Positions 8,723 through 17,666 are shown, counted from the stretch's first letter. The stretch: DNA of 64,000 bases from Bordetella petrii (GCF_000067205.1 NC_010170.1:1-64000), one strand, 5' to 3'. The notes: a model not told the origin generated them from the sequence alone. Made by a program: numbers and translations.

Positions 8723-9640
8723 ATGCCCGACTTGATGCCCGACTTGAACGACCTGTATTACTTCGTACAGGTGGTGGACCACGGCGGTTTCGCGCCGGCC
8801 GGCCGGGCCCTGGGCATACCCAAGTCCAAACTCAGCCGCCGCATCGCCCTGCTGGAGGCGCGCCTGGGAGCTCGCCTGCTGATGCGCACCACGCGCCAGT
8901 TCGCGGTAACCGACATCGGCCAGACTTACTACGCGCACTGCAAAGCCATGCTGGTCGAAGCCGACGCCGCCGAAGAGGCTGTGGCGCTAACCCGCGCCGA
9001 GCCGCGCGGCACGGTACGGGTGACTTGCCCGGTGGCGCTGCTGGACGCGCGGGTGGCCGACATGCTGGCCGCCTTCATGGTGCAGTACCCGCTGGTGCAA
9101 CTGCACCTGGAAGAAACCAACCGGCGGGTGGACGTGGTGGCCGAGGGCGTCGATGTGGCGATTCGCGTGCGGCCGCCGCCATTGGAAGACAGCGACCTGG
9201 TGATGCGGGTGCTGGCCGATCGCGGCCAGTGCCTGGTGGCCAGCCCGGCCTTGTTGCAGCACACCGGCGTGCCCCGGGCGCCCGCCGACCTGAGCGGTCT
9301 GCCCAGCCTGGGGCTGGGCTTGCCGCAAGGCGAGCATGTGTGGAACCTGCTGGGCCCTGACGGCGCTCACGCGGCGGTTCGCCATCAGCCGCGCCTGGTC
9401 ACGCGCGGCATGCTGGCGTTGCGCGCCGCCGCCGTGGCGGGCGTGGGCATCGTGCAACTGCCCACCATGTTGCTGCGTGAACAGTTCAAGCGCGGCGAGC
9501 TGGTAACGGTACTGCCCGACTGGGCGCCGCGCCGCGAGATCATTCATGTGGTGTTCGCGTCGCGTCGTGGCCAATTGCCGTCGGTCAGGGCGCTGATCGA
9601 TTTCCTGGCAGACCGCTTCGAGGCGCTGGACGAGGACTGA
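8723..9640 (+). CDS. LysR-family transcriptional regulator
   Basis: Typical LTTR: N-terminal winged helix-turn-helix (about 8-65, with FAPAGRALGIPKSKLSRRIA) and a periplasmic-binding-fold effector domain. 305 residues from the ATG at 8723. GTG 8714 and ATG 8735 are alternatives, but GGTGAG just upstream favours 8723. It is divergent from the pirin gene and probably controls the pirin and isochorismatase genes. Its 3' end overlaps the end of convergent bioD by 56 bp, so transcription of the two could interfere. The effector is unknown. Confidence 0.88.
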   Translation: MPDLMPDLNDLYYFVQVVDHGGFAPAGRALGIPKSKLSRRIALLEARLGARLLMRTTRQFAVTDIGQTYYAHCKAMLVEADAAEEAVALTRAEPRGTVRVTCPVALLDARVADMLAAFMVQYPLVQLHLEETNRRVDVVAEGVDVAIRVRPPPLEDSDLVMRVLADRGQCLVASPALLQHTGVPRAPADLSGLPSLGLGLPQGEHVWNLLGPDGAHAAVRHQPRLVTRGMLALRAAAVAGVGIVQLPTMLLREQFKRGELVTVLPDWAPRREIIHVVFASRRGQLPSVRALIDFLADRFEALDED

Positions 9641-10370
9641 GCGGCACAACCGGATAAAGCACGGACAGGTCCAGATGGCGGGCCGCCGCGGCAGGATCGG
9701 CGTGCGCCAGGTAAGGCACGCAGCCGGCCAGGGGCGCTGGCAGGCGTTGCGCCAAGGCCTGCACATTGGCCTGCGCATGCGGCATGGCGGGGTCGACATG
9801 GTTGGCCACCCAGCCTGCCAGGCGCAGCCCACGGGCGGCGATCGCTTCGGCGGTCAGCAAGGCATGGCTGATGCACCCCAGCCGGATGCCCACCACCAGG
9901 ATCACCGGCAACCCCAGCTGTTGCGCGAGGTCGGCGGTGTCGCGGTTGTCGTCGAGCGGCACGCGAAAGCCGCCCACTCCTTCCACGACCACGGCGTCCG
10001 CGTGAGCCGCGGCCTGCCGGTAAGCATGGCGGATGGCGGCCAGCTGCAGTGTCACCCCTTCGGCCGCCGCCGCGATGTGCGGCGCCACCGCCTGCCGCAG
10101 CACATAAGGGCAGCGCACGGCTTCGGGCAGGGTCACATTGCTGGCCTGACGCAGTTGTTCGACGTCCTGGTTGACCCACCCGCCGTTGACCAGGTCGGCG
10201 CCCGCGGCCACCGCCTTCATGCCGGCGGCACGCCACCCCTGGCGTGCGGCGCCATGCAGCAACGCGCACGAGACCAGCGTCTTGCCGATCTCGGTGTCGG
10301 TGCCGGTCACGAAATAGTCGGTGTGGCGAGCACTGGCGTGCCCAGGCGTGGGCGCGGGTGCATCAAGCAT
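9585..10370 (-). CDS. bioD: Dethiobiotin synthetase BioD
   Basis: ATP-dependent carboxylation of 7,8-diaminopelargonic acid to dethiobiotin, the penultimate step of biotin synthesis. The 261-residue product shows the P-loop variant GTDTEIGKT at 23-31, VVVEGVGG and the ANHVDP segment. It is longer at the C-terminus than E. coli BioD (about 225), and the extra tail (rich in Pro/Arg) is encoded opposite the 3' end of the LysR gene. The start ATG overlaps the bioF stop by 8 nt, so it is translationally coupled and last in the bioA-bioF-bioD operon. bioB is not present here and must be elsewhere. Confidence 0.93.
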   Translation of the reverse strand: MLDAPAPTPGHASARHTDYFVTGTDTEIGKTLVSCALLHGAARQGWRAAGMKAVAAGADLVNGGWVNQDVEQLRQASNVTLPEAVRCPYVLRQAVAPHIAAAAEGVTLQLAAIRHAYRQAAAHADAVVVEGVGGFRVPLDDNRDTADLAQQLGLPVILVVGIRLGCISHALLTAEAIAARGLRLAGWVANHVDPAMPHAQANVQALAQRLPAPLAGCVPYLAHADPAAAARHLDLSVLYPVVPLSPRPAPRSGLPGNRSAP

Positions 10371-11553
10371 GGCAGGCCTCGTTGTCGAGCTGGTTCAGGG
10401 CGTCGGCCAGCCGGTCCACGTGCGCCGGAATGTGCGAGGCCGACAGCGTCACGCGCAGGCGCGCGGTGCCGGGTGGCACGGTGGGCGGGCGAATGGCGGG
10501 CACCCACAGTCCCTGGCTTTCCAGGCCGGCGGCAGCGCGCAGCGCGTGTGCGTTGGCGCCCAGCACGATGGGCTGGATGGCGGTGGGCGTGGGTTGGTGG
10601 CGCCACTGGCGCAGGCTGAGCCGCGCTTGCAGCTGTTGCGCCAGCGCCTGCAGGCGCGCGCGCCGCTGCCGGCCTTCGGAGCCTTCGATCAGGTTGAGGC
10701 TGGCCATCAGCGCATGCGCCTGTGCGGGCGCGGCGGCGGTGCTGAAGATGTACGGCCGGGCCCGGTTGACCAGCCAGTCGATGACGGTGGCATGGGCGGC
10801 CACGAAGGCTCCCGCCACGCCGGCGGCCTTGCCCAGCGTGCCCATCAGCACCAGATGGGGCGAGCGCAGGCCCGCATGTTCGAGCACGCCGCGGCCGTGC
10901 TCGCCCAGTACGCCGAAGCCGTGCGCGTCATCGACCACCAGCCACGCGCCATGGCGTTCGGCCAGCGCCAGCAGGTCGCGCAGCGGGGCGATGTCGCCGT
11001 CCATGGAAAACACGCCGTCGGACACGATCAGGCGAGTCTGTGCCCGGCTGGCCGCCAGCATATCCGCCAGCGCGTCCAGGTCGGCGTGGGGATAGACCTG
11101 GACGCGGGCGCGCGACAGGCGCGCGCCGTCGATCAGCGAGGCGTGGTTCAGGGCCTCGGAGAAGATGTCGGCATCGCGGCCGGCCAGGGCGCCCAGCACT
11201 GCCAGGTTGGCCATGTAGCCGGTGCAGAAATACAGTGCGCGGGGCTGTTCCAGGTGCGGCGCCAGCATGTTGGCAAGCCGTTCTTCCAGTTGCGCGTGGG
11301 CGTGGCTGTGGCCGCTGATCAGGTGCGAGGCGCCGCTACCCGCGCCGTAGCGCGCCGCGCCTTCGGCCAGCGCGGCCACGATGACGGGATGGGCGGCTAG
11401 CCCCAGGTAGTCGTTGCTGCAAAAAGCCAGCATGTCGCGCCCGTCGACGCGCACATGGGGCGCGCACGGCGATTCGGCGGTGCGCCGGCGGCGGCGCAGA
11501 TGCTGCGCATCGAGCTTGCGCAGGGCGGCATCCAGGTTGTCCAGCAGTTGCAT
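10363..11553 (-). CDS. bioF: 8-amino-7-oxononanoate synthase BioF
   Basis: PLP enzyme joining pimeloyl-ACP/CoA and alanine to KAPA, the first committed biotin step. 396 residues of the alpha-oxoamine synthase fold: SNDYLGLAAHP near 46, the cofactor-contacting SDGVFSMDGD and VDDAHGFGVLG segments, and the Schiff-base lysine K242 in LMGTLGKAAG. The N-terminal Arg-rich stretch (20-24) is unremarkable for the family. The ATG is 1 nt from the bioA stop (TGATATG), so bioA and bioF are coupled. Confidence 0.95.
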   Translation of the reverse strand: MQLLDNLDAALRKLDAQHLRRRRRTAESPCAPHVRVDGRDMLAFCSNDYLGLAAHPVIVAALAEGAARYGAGSGASHLISGHSHAHAQLEERLANMLAPHLEQPRALYFCTGYMANLAVLGALAGRDADIFSEALNHASLIDGARLSRARVQVYPHADLDALADMLAASRAQTRLIVSDGVFSMDGDIAPLRDLLALAERHGAWLVVDDAHGFGVLGEHGRGVLEHAGLRSPHLVLMGTLGKAAGVAGAFVAAHATVIDWLVNRARPYIFSTAAAPAQAHALMASLNLIEGSEGRQRRARLQALAQQLQARLSLRQWRHQPTPTAIQPIVLGANAHALRAAAGLESQGLWVPAIRPPTVPPGTARLRVTLSASHIPAHVDRLADALNQLDNEACHA

Positions 11554-11554
11554 A

Positions 11555-12895
11555 TCAATGTTCCTCCAGCGCGTCGTCCAGCGCGGCCAGGGTTTCGCGG
11601 GCCAGCCAGGTGGCAGTGTCGTTGTCCAGTACGTAGGGCGGCATCAGGTAGACCGTATGGCCGATGGGGCGCAGCAGCAGCCCGCGCGCCAGGGCGGCGG
11701 CGGCATAGCGCTGCCCGAAGCCGGGGCCGGCCTCGACATCGAAGGCCCAGATCATTCCCGTGCGGCGGAAATGGCGCACGGCGTGGTGCGCCTGCAGCGG
11801 CGCCAGCGCCGCGTCCAGCCGCGCGGCGCGCCGGCGGTTGCGCGCCAGCACGTCGTCCGCCTCGAAGATGTCCAGGGTGGCCAGCGCGGCGCGGCAGGCC
11901 AGTGGGTTACCGGTGTACGAATGCGAGTGCAGGAAGCCGCGCGCCACGTCGTCGTCATAGAACGTGGCGTGAATGGCGTCGGTGGCGAGCACCAGCGACA
12001 GCGGCAAGTAGCCGCCTGTGATGCCCTTGGACAGCGTCAGCAGGTCGGGCCAGATGCCGGCCTGCTCGCTGGCGAAGAAGGTGCCGGTGCGGCCGCAGCC
12101 CACCGCGATTTCGTCGGCGATCAAGTGCGCCTGGTAACGGTCGCACAGCTCGCGCACTTGCCGCAGGTACGAGGGCGCGTGCATGGCCATGCCGGCGGCG
12201 CATTGCACCAGCGGTTCGATGATCACCGCGGCGATATGGGCGTGGCGCGCGTCGAGCAGGGTCTGCAGTTCGGCCGCGGCGCGGCGCGCGACGGCGTCCG
12301 CATCTTCGCCCGGCAGCGCGGCGCGGGCATCGGGCGAAGCCACGACGTGGGCCTGGCGCAGCAGCGGGCCGTAGGCGTCGCGGAACACGGCCACGTCGGT
12401 CACCCCCAGCGCGCCCAGGGTCTCGCCATGGTAGCCATGGCGCAGGCAGACGAATTCGCGCTTGGCCGGGTGGCCCTGGTTGCGCCAGGCGTGAAAGCTC
12501 ATCTTCAGGGCGATTTCCACCGCGGACGCGCCATCGGATGCGTAAAAGCAGTGATCCAGCGCCGCGCCTGTCAGGGCCGACAGGCGTTCGGCCAGCTCGA
12601 CCGCGGGCGCATGCGTGCAGCCGGCCAGCATGGCGTGCGGCAGCCGGGCCAACTGGTCGTTCAGGGCGGCGTTGATGCGCGCATTGGCGTGGCCGAACAG
12701 GTTGACCCACCAGGAGCTGATGCCGTCCAGATAACGGCGGCCATCCATGTCGACCAGCCACGGCCCTTCGCCGTGCGACAGCGCCAGCAGCGGCATCGAG
12801 GCCTGCCGCTTCATCTGCGTGCAGGGGTGCCACACGTGGCGCAGGCTGCGGGTCCGCCATTCGGCGGTTTTCGATGTGGGGGCGTGGTGAGGCAT
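11555..12895 (-). CDS. bioA: DAPA aminotransferase BioA
   Basis: Adenosylmethionine-8-amino-7-oxononanoate aminotransferase, PLP-dependent, converting KAPA to DAPA using SAM as amino donor. 446 residues of class III aminotransferase: HPCTQMK near 23-29, the BioA-type SSWWVNLFGH, the PLP aspartate in IADEIAVGCGRTG (D261) and the Schiff-base lysine K290 in LLTLSKGITGGYLP. The start at 12895 is preceded by AGGAG. It is the first gene of the biotin operon; its promoter should lie in the upstream gap at about 12900-13150. Confidence 0.95.
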   Translation of the reverse strand: MPHHAPTSKTAEWRTRSLRHVWHPCTQMKRQASMPLLALSHGEGPWLVDMDGRRYLDGISSWWVNLFGHANARINAALNDQLARLPHAMLAGCTHAPAVELAERLSALTGAALDHCFYASDGASAVEIALKMSFHAWRNQGHPAKREFVCLRHGYHGETLGALGVTDVAVFRDAYGPLLRQAHVVASPDARAALPGEDADAVARRAAAELQTLLDARHAHIAAVIIEPLVQCAAGMAMHAPSYLRQVRELCDRYQAHLIADEIAVGCGRTGTFFASEQAGIWPDLLTLSKGITGGYLPLSLVLATDAIHATFYDDDVARGFLHSHSYTGNPLACRAALATLDIFEADDVLARNRRRAARLDAALAPLQAHHAVRHFRRTGMIWAFDVEAGPGFGQRYAAAALARGLLLRPIGHTVYLMPPYVLDNDTATWLARETLAALDDALEEH

Positions 12896-13170
12896 CCGCG
12901 ACTCCTGGGGCGATGGCCGGCCGGCGGCCGCGGTGTCGCGGCATGGGCTCGATGAGCCGGCGGACGGTGGAGCGGCGGATAGTAGGAAAGCCGTGGCGAC
13001 GCTTGCAATCCCCTGGAATTTGCGGGATTTGAATGGATGAAGCGCGACGATGTGTGAAATTGGCGGTGCGTTGACGAATTCGCGTCGGCAACAGGCGCTT
13101 ATTCGCCAAGAATTCGCGAGGCGGCTGAAATGAAACGTTTTGTGACTTGGACGGCGAATGCCTGGACGTC
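12896..13170. other. Non-coding region upstream of bioA
   Basis: No gene is seen. This stretch is less GC-rich than its surroundings near 12980-13150 and should carry the bioA promoter, but I cannot fix -35/-10 boxes or a BirA operator by eye. It runs straight into the repeat cluster that begins at 13171. Confidence 0.5.
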
Positions 13171-13422
13171 GGTGTCTGACACCCTGCGGGAGTCAGACAC
13201 CTGGCTGTCGTGGCAGGGGTCAGGTTCCGAAGGTGCCTGACAAGGTTGTGTGCGGCGGCGGCTACCGGCACGCGGTGTCCGACACCCTGCGGGAGTTAGA
13301 CACCTGGCTGTCGTGGCAGGGGTCAGGCTCCGAAGGTGCCTGACAACGTTGTGTGCGGCGGCGGCTACCGGCGAGCGGTGTCTGACACCCTGTGGGAGTC
13401 AGACACCTGGGTTTCCCGGGGT
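13171..13422. repeat. Hairpin-repeat array 1, exact 103-bp period
   Basis: Three long hairpins start at 13171, 13274 and 13377, exactly 103 bp apart. Each has arms GGTGTCTGAC/GTCAGACACC, an A-A mismatch, CCC/GGG and a 3-nt loop (the second copy has arm substitutions). Between them, at 13219-13241 and 13322-13344 (also 103 bp apart), are shorter hairpins with arms GTCAGGC/GCCTGAC, a T-T mismatch, CC/GG and a GAA loop. The third unit breaks down right at the stop codon of the thioesterase gene (13423). The same family recurs at 24.8, 33.7, 41.9 and 50.7 kb. Confidence 0.9.
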
Positions 13423-13920
13423 TCAGGCGCGCCGTGCCAGCGTCAGGCGCGTGACGTGGCGTTCGGGCAGCGGTGCCGCCGCATGCGCCTGGGCGGCGGC
13501 TTGTAGCGACTGCACGAGCGTGTCGGGAAAGGCCTGGCTGCGCCGGGTGTCGAGGTTCACGTGCACCGACAGCTGTTCCATGGTGGCGGCCAGGTAGTTG
13601 TCGCGCGTCTGGAAGAGCTCCATCAGGCACAGCAGGCGCTTCTGGTCGGCGCCCAGCACCCGCAGGCGCAGTTCGAGCGGATCGCCGGCCAGCAGTTCAC
13701 GGCGGTAGTTGACGGCGATGTCGACGGTGTAGATGCCGCAGCGCGTGGCCTGCGTATAGCTTTCGCCTACCCCCAGGGGCTCCAGCAATTGGAAGCCGAT
13801 ATGGTCGAACACGCGCACGTAGCGGGCGGCGTTCATGTGGCCGTACAGGTCGGTCCAGTCGGGCTGGACGATGAGCTGGGTGCGGGGCAGGTCGGGGTGA
13901 TCAGGCATAGGGGTTTCCAT
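13423..13920 (-). CDS. Hotdog-fold acyl-CoA thioesterase
   Basis: Probable 4-hydroxybenzoyl-CoA/YbgC-type thioesterase that hydrolyses an acyl-CoA or acyl-ACP; cytoplasmic. 165 residues. The signature DWTDLYGHMNAARYVRVFDHIGF contains the catalytic-type Asp and the GHMNNA-like loop. A second ATG at 13908 is possible. The stop lies in a GGGTTCAGGC stretch resembling the adjacent hairpin repeat. The following acylphosphatase gene (upstream on the minus strand, 9 nt gap) may be cotranscribed. The substrate is unknown. Confidence 0.85.
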   Translation of the reverse strand: METPMPDHPDLPRTQLIVQPDWTDLYGHMNAARYVRVFDHIGFQLLEPLGVGESYTQATRCGIYTVDIAVNYRRELLAGDPLELRLRVLGADQKRLLCLMELFQTRDNYLAATMEQLSVHVNLDTRRSQAFPDTLVQSLQAAAQAHAAAPLPERHVTRLTLARRA

Positions 13921-13929
13921 CGTGAAAAA

Positions 13930-14214
13930 CTACAGCTGTTCGAAGCGCGCATAGCGCTTGTCGGTGTATTCGCGCTGGGTGGCGAGGTCGCGCACGACGG
14001 CGGCCGGGGGGCCGCGGCGCAGCCATTCCAGCATGTGGTCGACCTGGTCGGGAGTGCCCTGCACCATGGCCTGCACGGTGCCGTCTTCCATGTTCTGCAC
14101 CCAGCCGGTGACGCCCAGCATGTGGGCGCGCCGCACGGTGGCGTGCCGGTAGCCCACGCCTTGTACGACGCCCTTGACGATGACGTGCACGGTTTCGAGT
14201 TGGGAGACTTGCAT
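13930..14214 (-). CDS. Acylphosphatase
   Basis: Small enzyme hydrolysing carboxyl-phosphate bonds. 94 residues from the ATG at 14214, which has AAGGA 8 nt upstream; the longer open frame upstream runs through the divergent lldD-like promoter and is not used. Family residues are in place: VKGVVQGVGYRHATVRRA with the catalytic arginine, and GWVQNMEDGTV with the catalytic asparagine. It is divergent from the FMN dehydrogenase gene (79 bp apart) and upstream of the thioesterase gene on the same strand. Confidence 0.93.
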   Translation of the reverse strand: MQVSQLETVHVIVKGVVQGVGYRHATVRRAHMLGVTGWVQNMEDGTVQAMVQGTPDQVDHMLEWLRRGPPAAVVRDLATQREYTDKRYARFEQL

Positions 14215-14293
14215 GCTGCGATTCCTTGTGCGTAGGGCGCGCGTATACTTGCTACGCCCCTTTTGGCCTCTATTTTTCCAACAATAGTGTCCC

Positions 14294-15460
14294 ATGAACA
14301 ACGCGAACCTTGCCAAGATCACCTGCATTGAAGACCTGCGCATCCTCGCGCAGAAGCGCGTGCCCCGCATGTTCTACGACTACGCCGATTCGGGCGCCTG
14401 GACCGAAGGCACGTACCGCGCCAACGAAACGGACTTCCAGGCCATCAAGCTGCGCCAGCGCGTGGCGGTGGACATGGAAGGGCGATCGCTGCGCACCACC
14501 ATGGCCGGCGCCGACGCGGTCATGCCCGTGGCCATCGCGCCCACCGGGCTGACCGGCATGCAGCATGCCGACGGCGAGATGGTGGCCGCGCAGGCGGCGG
14601 CCGAGTTCGGCGTGCCCTTCACGCTGTCCACCATGAGCATCTGCTCGATCGAAGACGTGGCGCGCGCCACCGGCAAGCCGTTCTGGTTCCAGCTGTACGT
14701 GATGCGCGACCGCGAATTCGTGGCCAACCTGATCGACCGCGCCAAGGCGGCCGGCTGCTCGGCGCTGGTGCTGACACTCGACCTGCAAATTCTCGGCCAG
14801 CGCCACAAAGACATTCGCAACGGCCTGTCGGCGCCGCCCAAGCCCACGCTGGCCAACCTGATCAACCTGGCCACCAAGCCGCGCTGGTGCCTGGGCATGC
14901 TGGGCACGCCGCGCCGCACGTTCGGCAATATCGTCGGCCACGCCAAGGGAGTGACCGACCTGTCGTCGCTGTCGTCCTGGACCGCCGAGCAGTTCGACCC
15001 GCGCCTGAGCTGGGCCGATGTCGAATGGATCAAGCAGCGCTGGGGCGGCAAACTGATCCTCAAGGGCATCCTGGACGTGGAGGACGCGCGGCTGGCGGCC
15101 GATAGCGGCGCCGACGCGCTGATCGTCAGCAACCATGGCGGGCGCCAGCTCGACGGCGCAATGTCGTCGATTGCCGCCCTGCCCGCCATTGCCGACGCCG
15201 TGGGCTCGCGCATCGAGGTATGGATGGACGGCGGCATTCGCTCGGGCCAGGACGTGCTGAAGGCGGTGGCTTTGGGCGCGCGCGGCACCATGATCGGCCG
15301 CGCGTTCCTGTATGGTTTGGGCGCGTATGGCAAGGCGGGCGTGACCCGCGCGCTCGAGATCCTGTACAAGGAAATGGACGTCACCATGGCGCTGTGCGGA
15401 CGCAAGTCCCTGACGCCGGGCGATCGCAGCGTGTTGTTGCCGGGCACGTATCCGACCTAG
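14294..15460 (+). CDS. lldD: FMN-dependent alpha-hydroxy-acid dehydrogenase (LldD-like)
   Basis: Oxidises an L-2-hydroxy acid, most likely L-lactate, to the keto acid using FMN; LldD types pass electrons to the respiratory chain at the membrane. 388 residues. The TIM-barrel core carries the IAPTGLTGM substrate loop, K257 in LILKGIL, and the catalytic pair H281/R284 in SNHGGRQLDG. The ORF ends in a TAG that overlaps the ribosome-binding site of the next gene. A GAF-LytTR regulator is directly downstream, which could respond to the same metabolite. Glycolate or mandelate-type substrates cannot be excluded. Confidence 0.88.
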   Translation: MNNANLAKITCIEDLRILAQKRVPRMFYDYADSGAWTEGTYRANETDFQAIKLRQRVAVDMEGRSLRTTMAGADAVMPVAIAPTGLTGMQHADGEMVAAQAAAEFGVPFTLSTMSICSIEDVARATGKPFWFQLYVMRDREFVANLIDRAKAAGCSALVLTLDLQILGQRHKDIRNGLSAPPKPTLANLINLATKPRWCLGMLGTPRRTFGNIVGHAKGVTDLSSLSSWTAEQFDPRLSWADVEWIKQRWGGKLILKGILDVEDARLAADSGADALIVSNHGGRQLDGAMSSIAALPAIADAVGSRIEVWMDGGIRSGQDVLKAVALGARGTMIGRAFLYGLGAYGKAGVTRALEILYKEMDVTMALCGRKSLTPGDRSVLLPGTYPT

Positions 15461-15472
15461 GAGGCCGGCGCC

Positions 15473-16375
15473 TTGGCCAGCTTCAAGATCCGCGACGCCA
15501 TCGGCCCGGCGCCGGGTCCGCTGGGCGATTGGGTATACCAGTGCGCGCTCAGCCTGCTGAAGTACCCGATCGACGAGGCAATTTCCCAAGTGCTGGCCCT
15601 CATGGGCGAGACAACGGATGTCGACCGGTCCTGGATGCTGGAGTACCGGCCGGACATGCTGCGTTTTCGCAATACCCATGAGTGGTGCCGCGGGCAAACC
15701 AGGCCGTACGTGACGGAGCTGCAGGATGTTCCCACCACCTTGATTGCCTGGCTGCACAAATACATGGTGCAAGGCCGGGCGGTGGCGATCTACGATGTTC
15801 ACAAACTGCCGCGCGTCGCTCGAACCCTGCAGGTGGAGTTCATCCGCCAGGGCGACAAGAGCGTGCTGAGCGTGCCCGTCTTGAACGAGGGCAAGCTGTA
15901 CGGCGTTATCGGCTTTGACACCACGGTGAAGCACCGGGAATGGCCGGATGCCGAGGTCGAAGCGCTGTTCCAGTGCGCCGGCCTGATCGGCCAGGCCAAG
16001 TATGGCAATGGCCGGGGCCAGCAGCAGATGCCGTACGACAGCCCGGCTGCCCTGGTGTATTTGAGAATGCGCGGCGTGGTCCAGGGCGTGCAGCCCGAAA
16101 CCATCGCGGGCGTGCGGTCGGCGGGCAACTACAGCGAAATCTGGCTGGCGAACGGGTCGATGGTGCTGGACTCGCGCTCGCTGGGCATGTGGCTGACCCT
16201 GCTGCCAGAAAAAATCTTCTTCCGGGTGCATCGCACCGCCATCGTGAATGCCCTGCATGTCGTGGACATCGACCGGCGCGCCGAGCGGTGGCAGATTCGC
16301 ATGCGCGCCGCCGAGCGCGCCTGGCCCGTGTCGCGCTCGTATCGCAAATTGTTGCGCGAGCGGATGGGCATCTGA
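15473..16375 (+). CDS. GAF-LytTR transcriptional regulator
   Basis: One-component regulator: an N-terminal GAF-like sensory region (about 20-180, with SVLSVPVLNEGKLYGVIGFD) fused to a C-terminal LytTR DNA-binding domain (about 190-300, with VRSAGNYSEIWLANG and FFRVHRTAIVNALHV). 300 residues. The start is TTG at 15473; AGGAGG lies 7 nt upstream and overlaps the lldD stop codon, so the rare start is well supported and expression is coupled to lldD. LytTR proteins usually act with kinases or as GAF/PAS one-component types; the ligand and targets are unknown. Confidence 0.82.
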   Translation: MASFKIRDAIGPAPGPLGDWVYQCALSLLKYPIDEAISQVLALMGETTDVDRSWMLEYRPDMLRFRNTHEWCRGQTRPYVTELQDVPTTLIAWLHKYMVQGRAVAIYDVHKLPRVARTLQVEFIRQGDKSVLSVPVLNEGKLYGVIGFDTTVKHREWPDAEVEALFQCAGLIGQAKYGNGRGQQQMPYDSPAALVYLRMRGVVQGVQPETIAGVRSAGNYSEIWLANGSMVLDSRSLGMWLTLLPEKIFFRVHRTAIVNALHVVDIDRRAERWQIRMRAAERAWPVSRSYRKLLRERMGI

Positions 16376-16511
16376 AAGACGGCCGGCGGCCGGCAGGCAA
16401 TTCATCAAACCGGCATGTCGTTTCGTCCCGAGACGGTAGCGATTCTTGCGGTTTTTGGGATCATCACGCTTGCAGCGGATTTCCCAATTTCCTGGACTAG
16501 AGAGAATCGGC

Positions 16512-17657
16512 ATGTTGGCGTCCCGCATTGTTTCGCGCGCGTGTACTTTGACCCTGGCCATGGCTTGCGCGCTTGGCTTTCACCCGGCCCGGGCGGCCGA
16601 CCTGGCGCTTACCGACGCCGTGTCGATGGCCGGCATGCAGCTTTACCTGAACGCTGGCGCGCCGGCCTTGCTGATTGCCGTGGTGCGTGGCGATGACACG
16701 GTCATCCAGGCCTATGGCGAAACCGCGCCGGGCAGTGGCATTGAGCCCGACGAGCATTCGATTTTCCGGCTGGCGTCGGTGTCCAAGGTGTTCGCCGCGG
16801 ACGTGCTGGCGGCGCTTGCCGTCAAGGGCAAGCTTGGCCTGACGGACCCCTTGTCCCAGTACGCGCCGGATGGCGTGCAGGTGCAATCCAATGGCCGGCC
16901 GATCACCCTGCTGGACCTGGCCACGCATTCGGCCGCGTTGCCGCGCGAGTTGCCGGACCCCGACGCCAAGCCGTCCGAAAATCCGTTCGCCGCGTTCGAC
17001 CGGGCTTACTACTGGAAGTGGCTTGGCAGCAACACGCCGCCGTATGCGCCGGGTACGACCACGTTGTATTCCAATGCGGGTTATGGCCTGCTGGGCGACG
17101 CCCTGGCAAAAGCCGGTGGCGCCGACTATTCCACCGTGCTGGCCAATGAAGTGCTGGCGCCGGCGGGCCTGTCCGACACGACCAACGTGCTTAACGACGA
17201 GCAGCAAAAGCGCCTGATGACGGGCCTGGACCCGCTGAACCAGCCCGACCCCAATGCCCTCGTGCCGGACGTCATGTATGCCAGCGCTGGCGTGTATTCG
17301 ACGGCGGCGGACATGGCGCGCTGGATGAAATGGCATCTGGACGGGGCCCGGCGACAAACGCCGCAAGCCCTGCTGGCACATCAGATGTGGTTGCCCTATG
17401 ACGGGCTGAAGTCGGTGGTGGGCACCGAGGTGACCGACGCCGACGGCATGGGCCTGGGCTGGGTCGTGAGCTTGCCGCGCAACGGCACCCCCCTGCTGCT
17501 GGGCAAGAGCGGCGGCCTGGGCGGCTTCATGAGCTATGTGGCGTTGTCGCCCAACCGGGGCCTGGGAATTCTGGTCGTGGCCAGCCGCGTGAATTTCGCC
17601 ATGTTCGACGGCATCCATGCGCAGGTGCGCGAACTGGCGGCCGAGCTGGCCCGGTGA
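16512..17657 (+). CDS. AmpH-like serine beta-lactamase-fold hydrolase, exported
   Basis: Class C beta-lactamase/penicillin-binding fold, most like AmpH-type peptidoglycan carboxy/endopeptidases. 381 residues. A signal peptide is evident (MLASRIVSRAC... ending ARA near residue 29). Active-site motifs: S89-V-S-K92, Y186-S-N188 and a KSG triad in LLLGKSGGLGGF. The frame is open further upstream, but the ATG at 16512 gives a clean signal peptide. It heads a trio with an outer-membrane protein and a second serine hydrolase. Esterase activity is an alternative. Confidence 0.82.
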   Translation: MLASRIVSRACTLTLAMACALGFHPARAADLALTDAVSMAGMQLYLNAGAPALLIAVVRGDDTVIQAYGETAPGSGIEPDEHSIFRLASVSKVFAADVLAALAVKGKLGLTDPLSQYAPDGVQVQSNGRPITLLDLATHSAALPRELPDPDAKPSENPFAAFDRAYYWKWLGSNTPPYAPGTTTLYSNAGYGLLGDALAKAGGADYSTVLANEVLAPAGLSDTTNVLNDEQQKRLMTGLDPLNQPDPNALVPDVMYASAGVYSTAADMARWMKWHLDGARRQTPQALLAHQMWLPYDGLKSVVGTEVTDADGMGLGWVVSLPRNGTPLLLGKSGGLGGFMSYVALSPNRGLGILVVASRVNFAMFDGIHAQVRELAAELAR

Positions 17658-17666
17658 ACTGATTTC

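Noticed and set aside
14270..16561. 763-aa minus-strand ORF opposite the lldD-like and GAF-LytTR genes
   Set aside because: Low-complexity His/Gln/Arg-rich translation typical of the antisense frame in GC-rich DNA; the plus-strand genes have clear domains.
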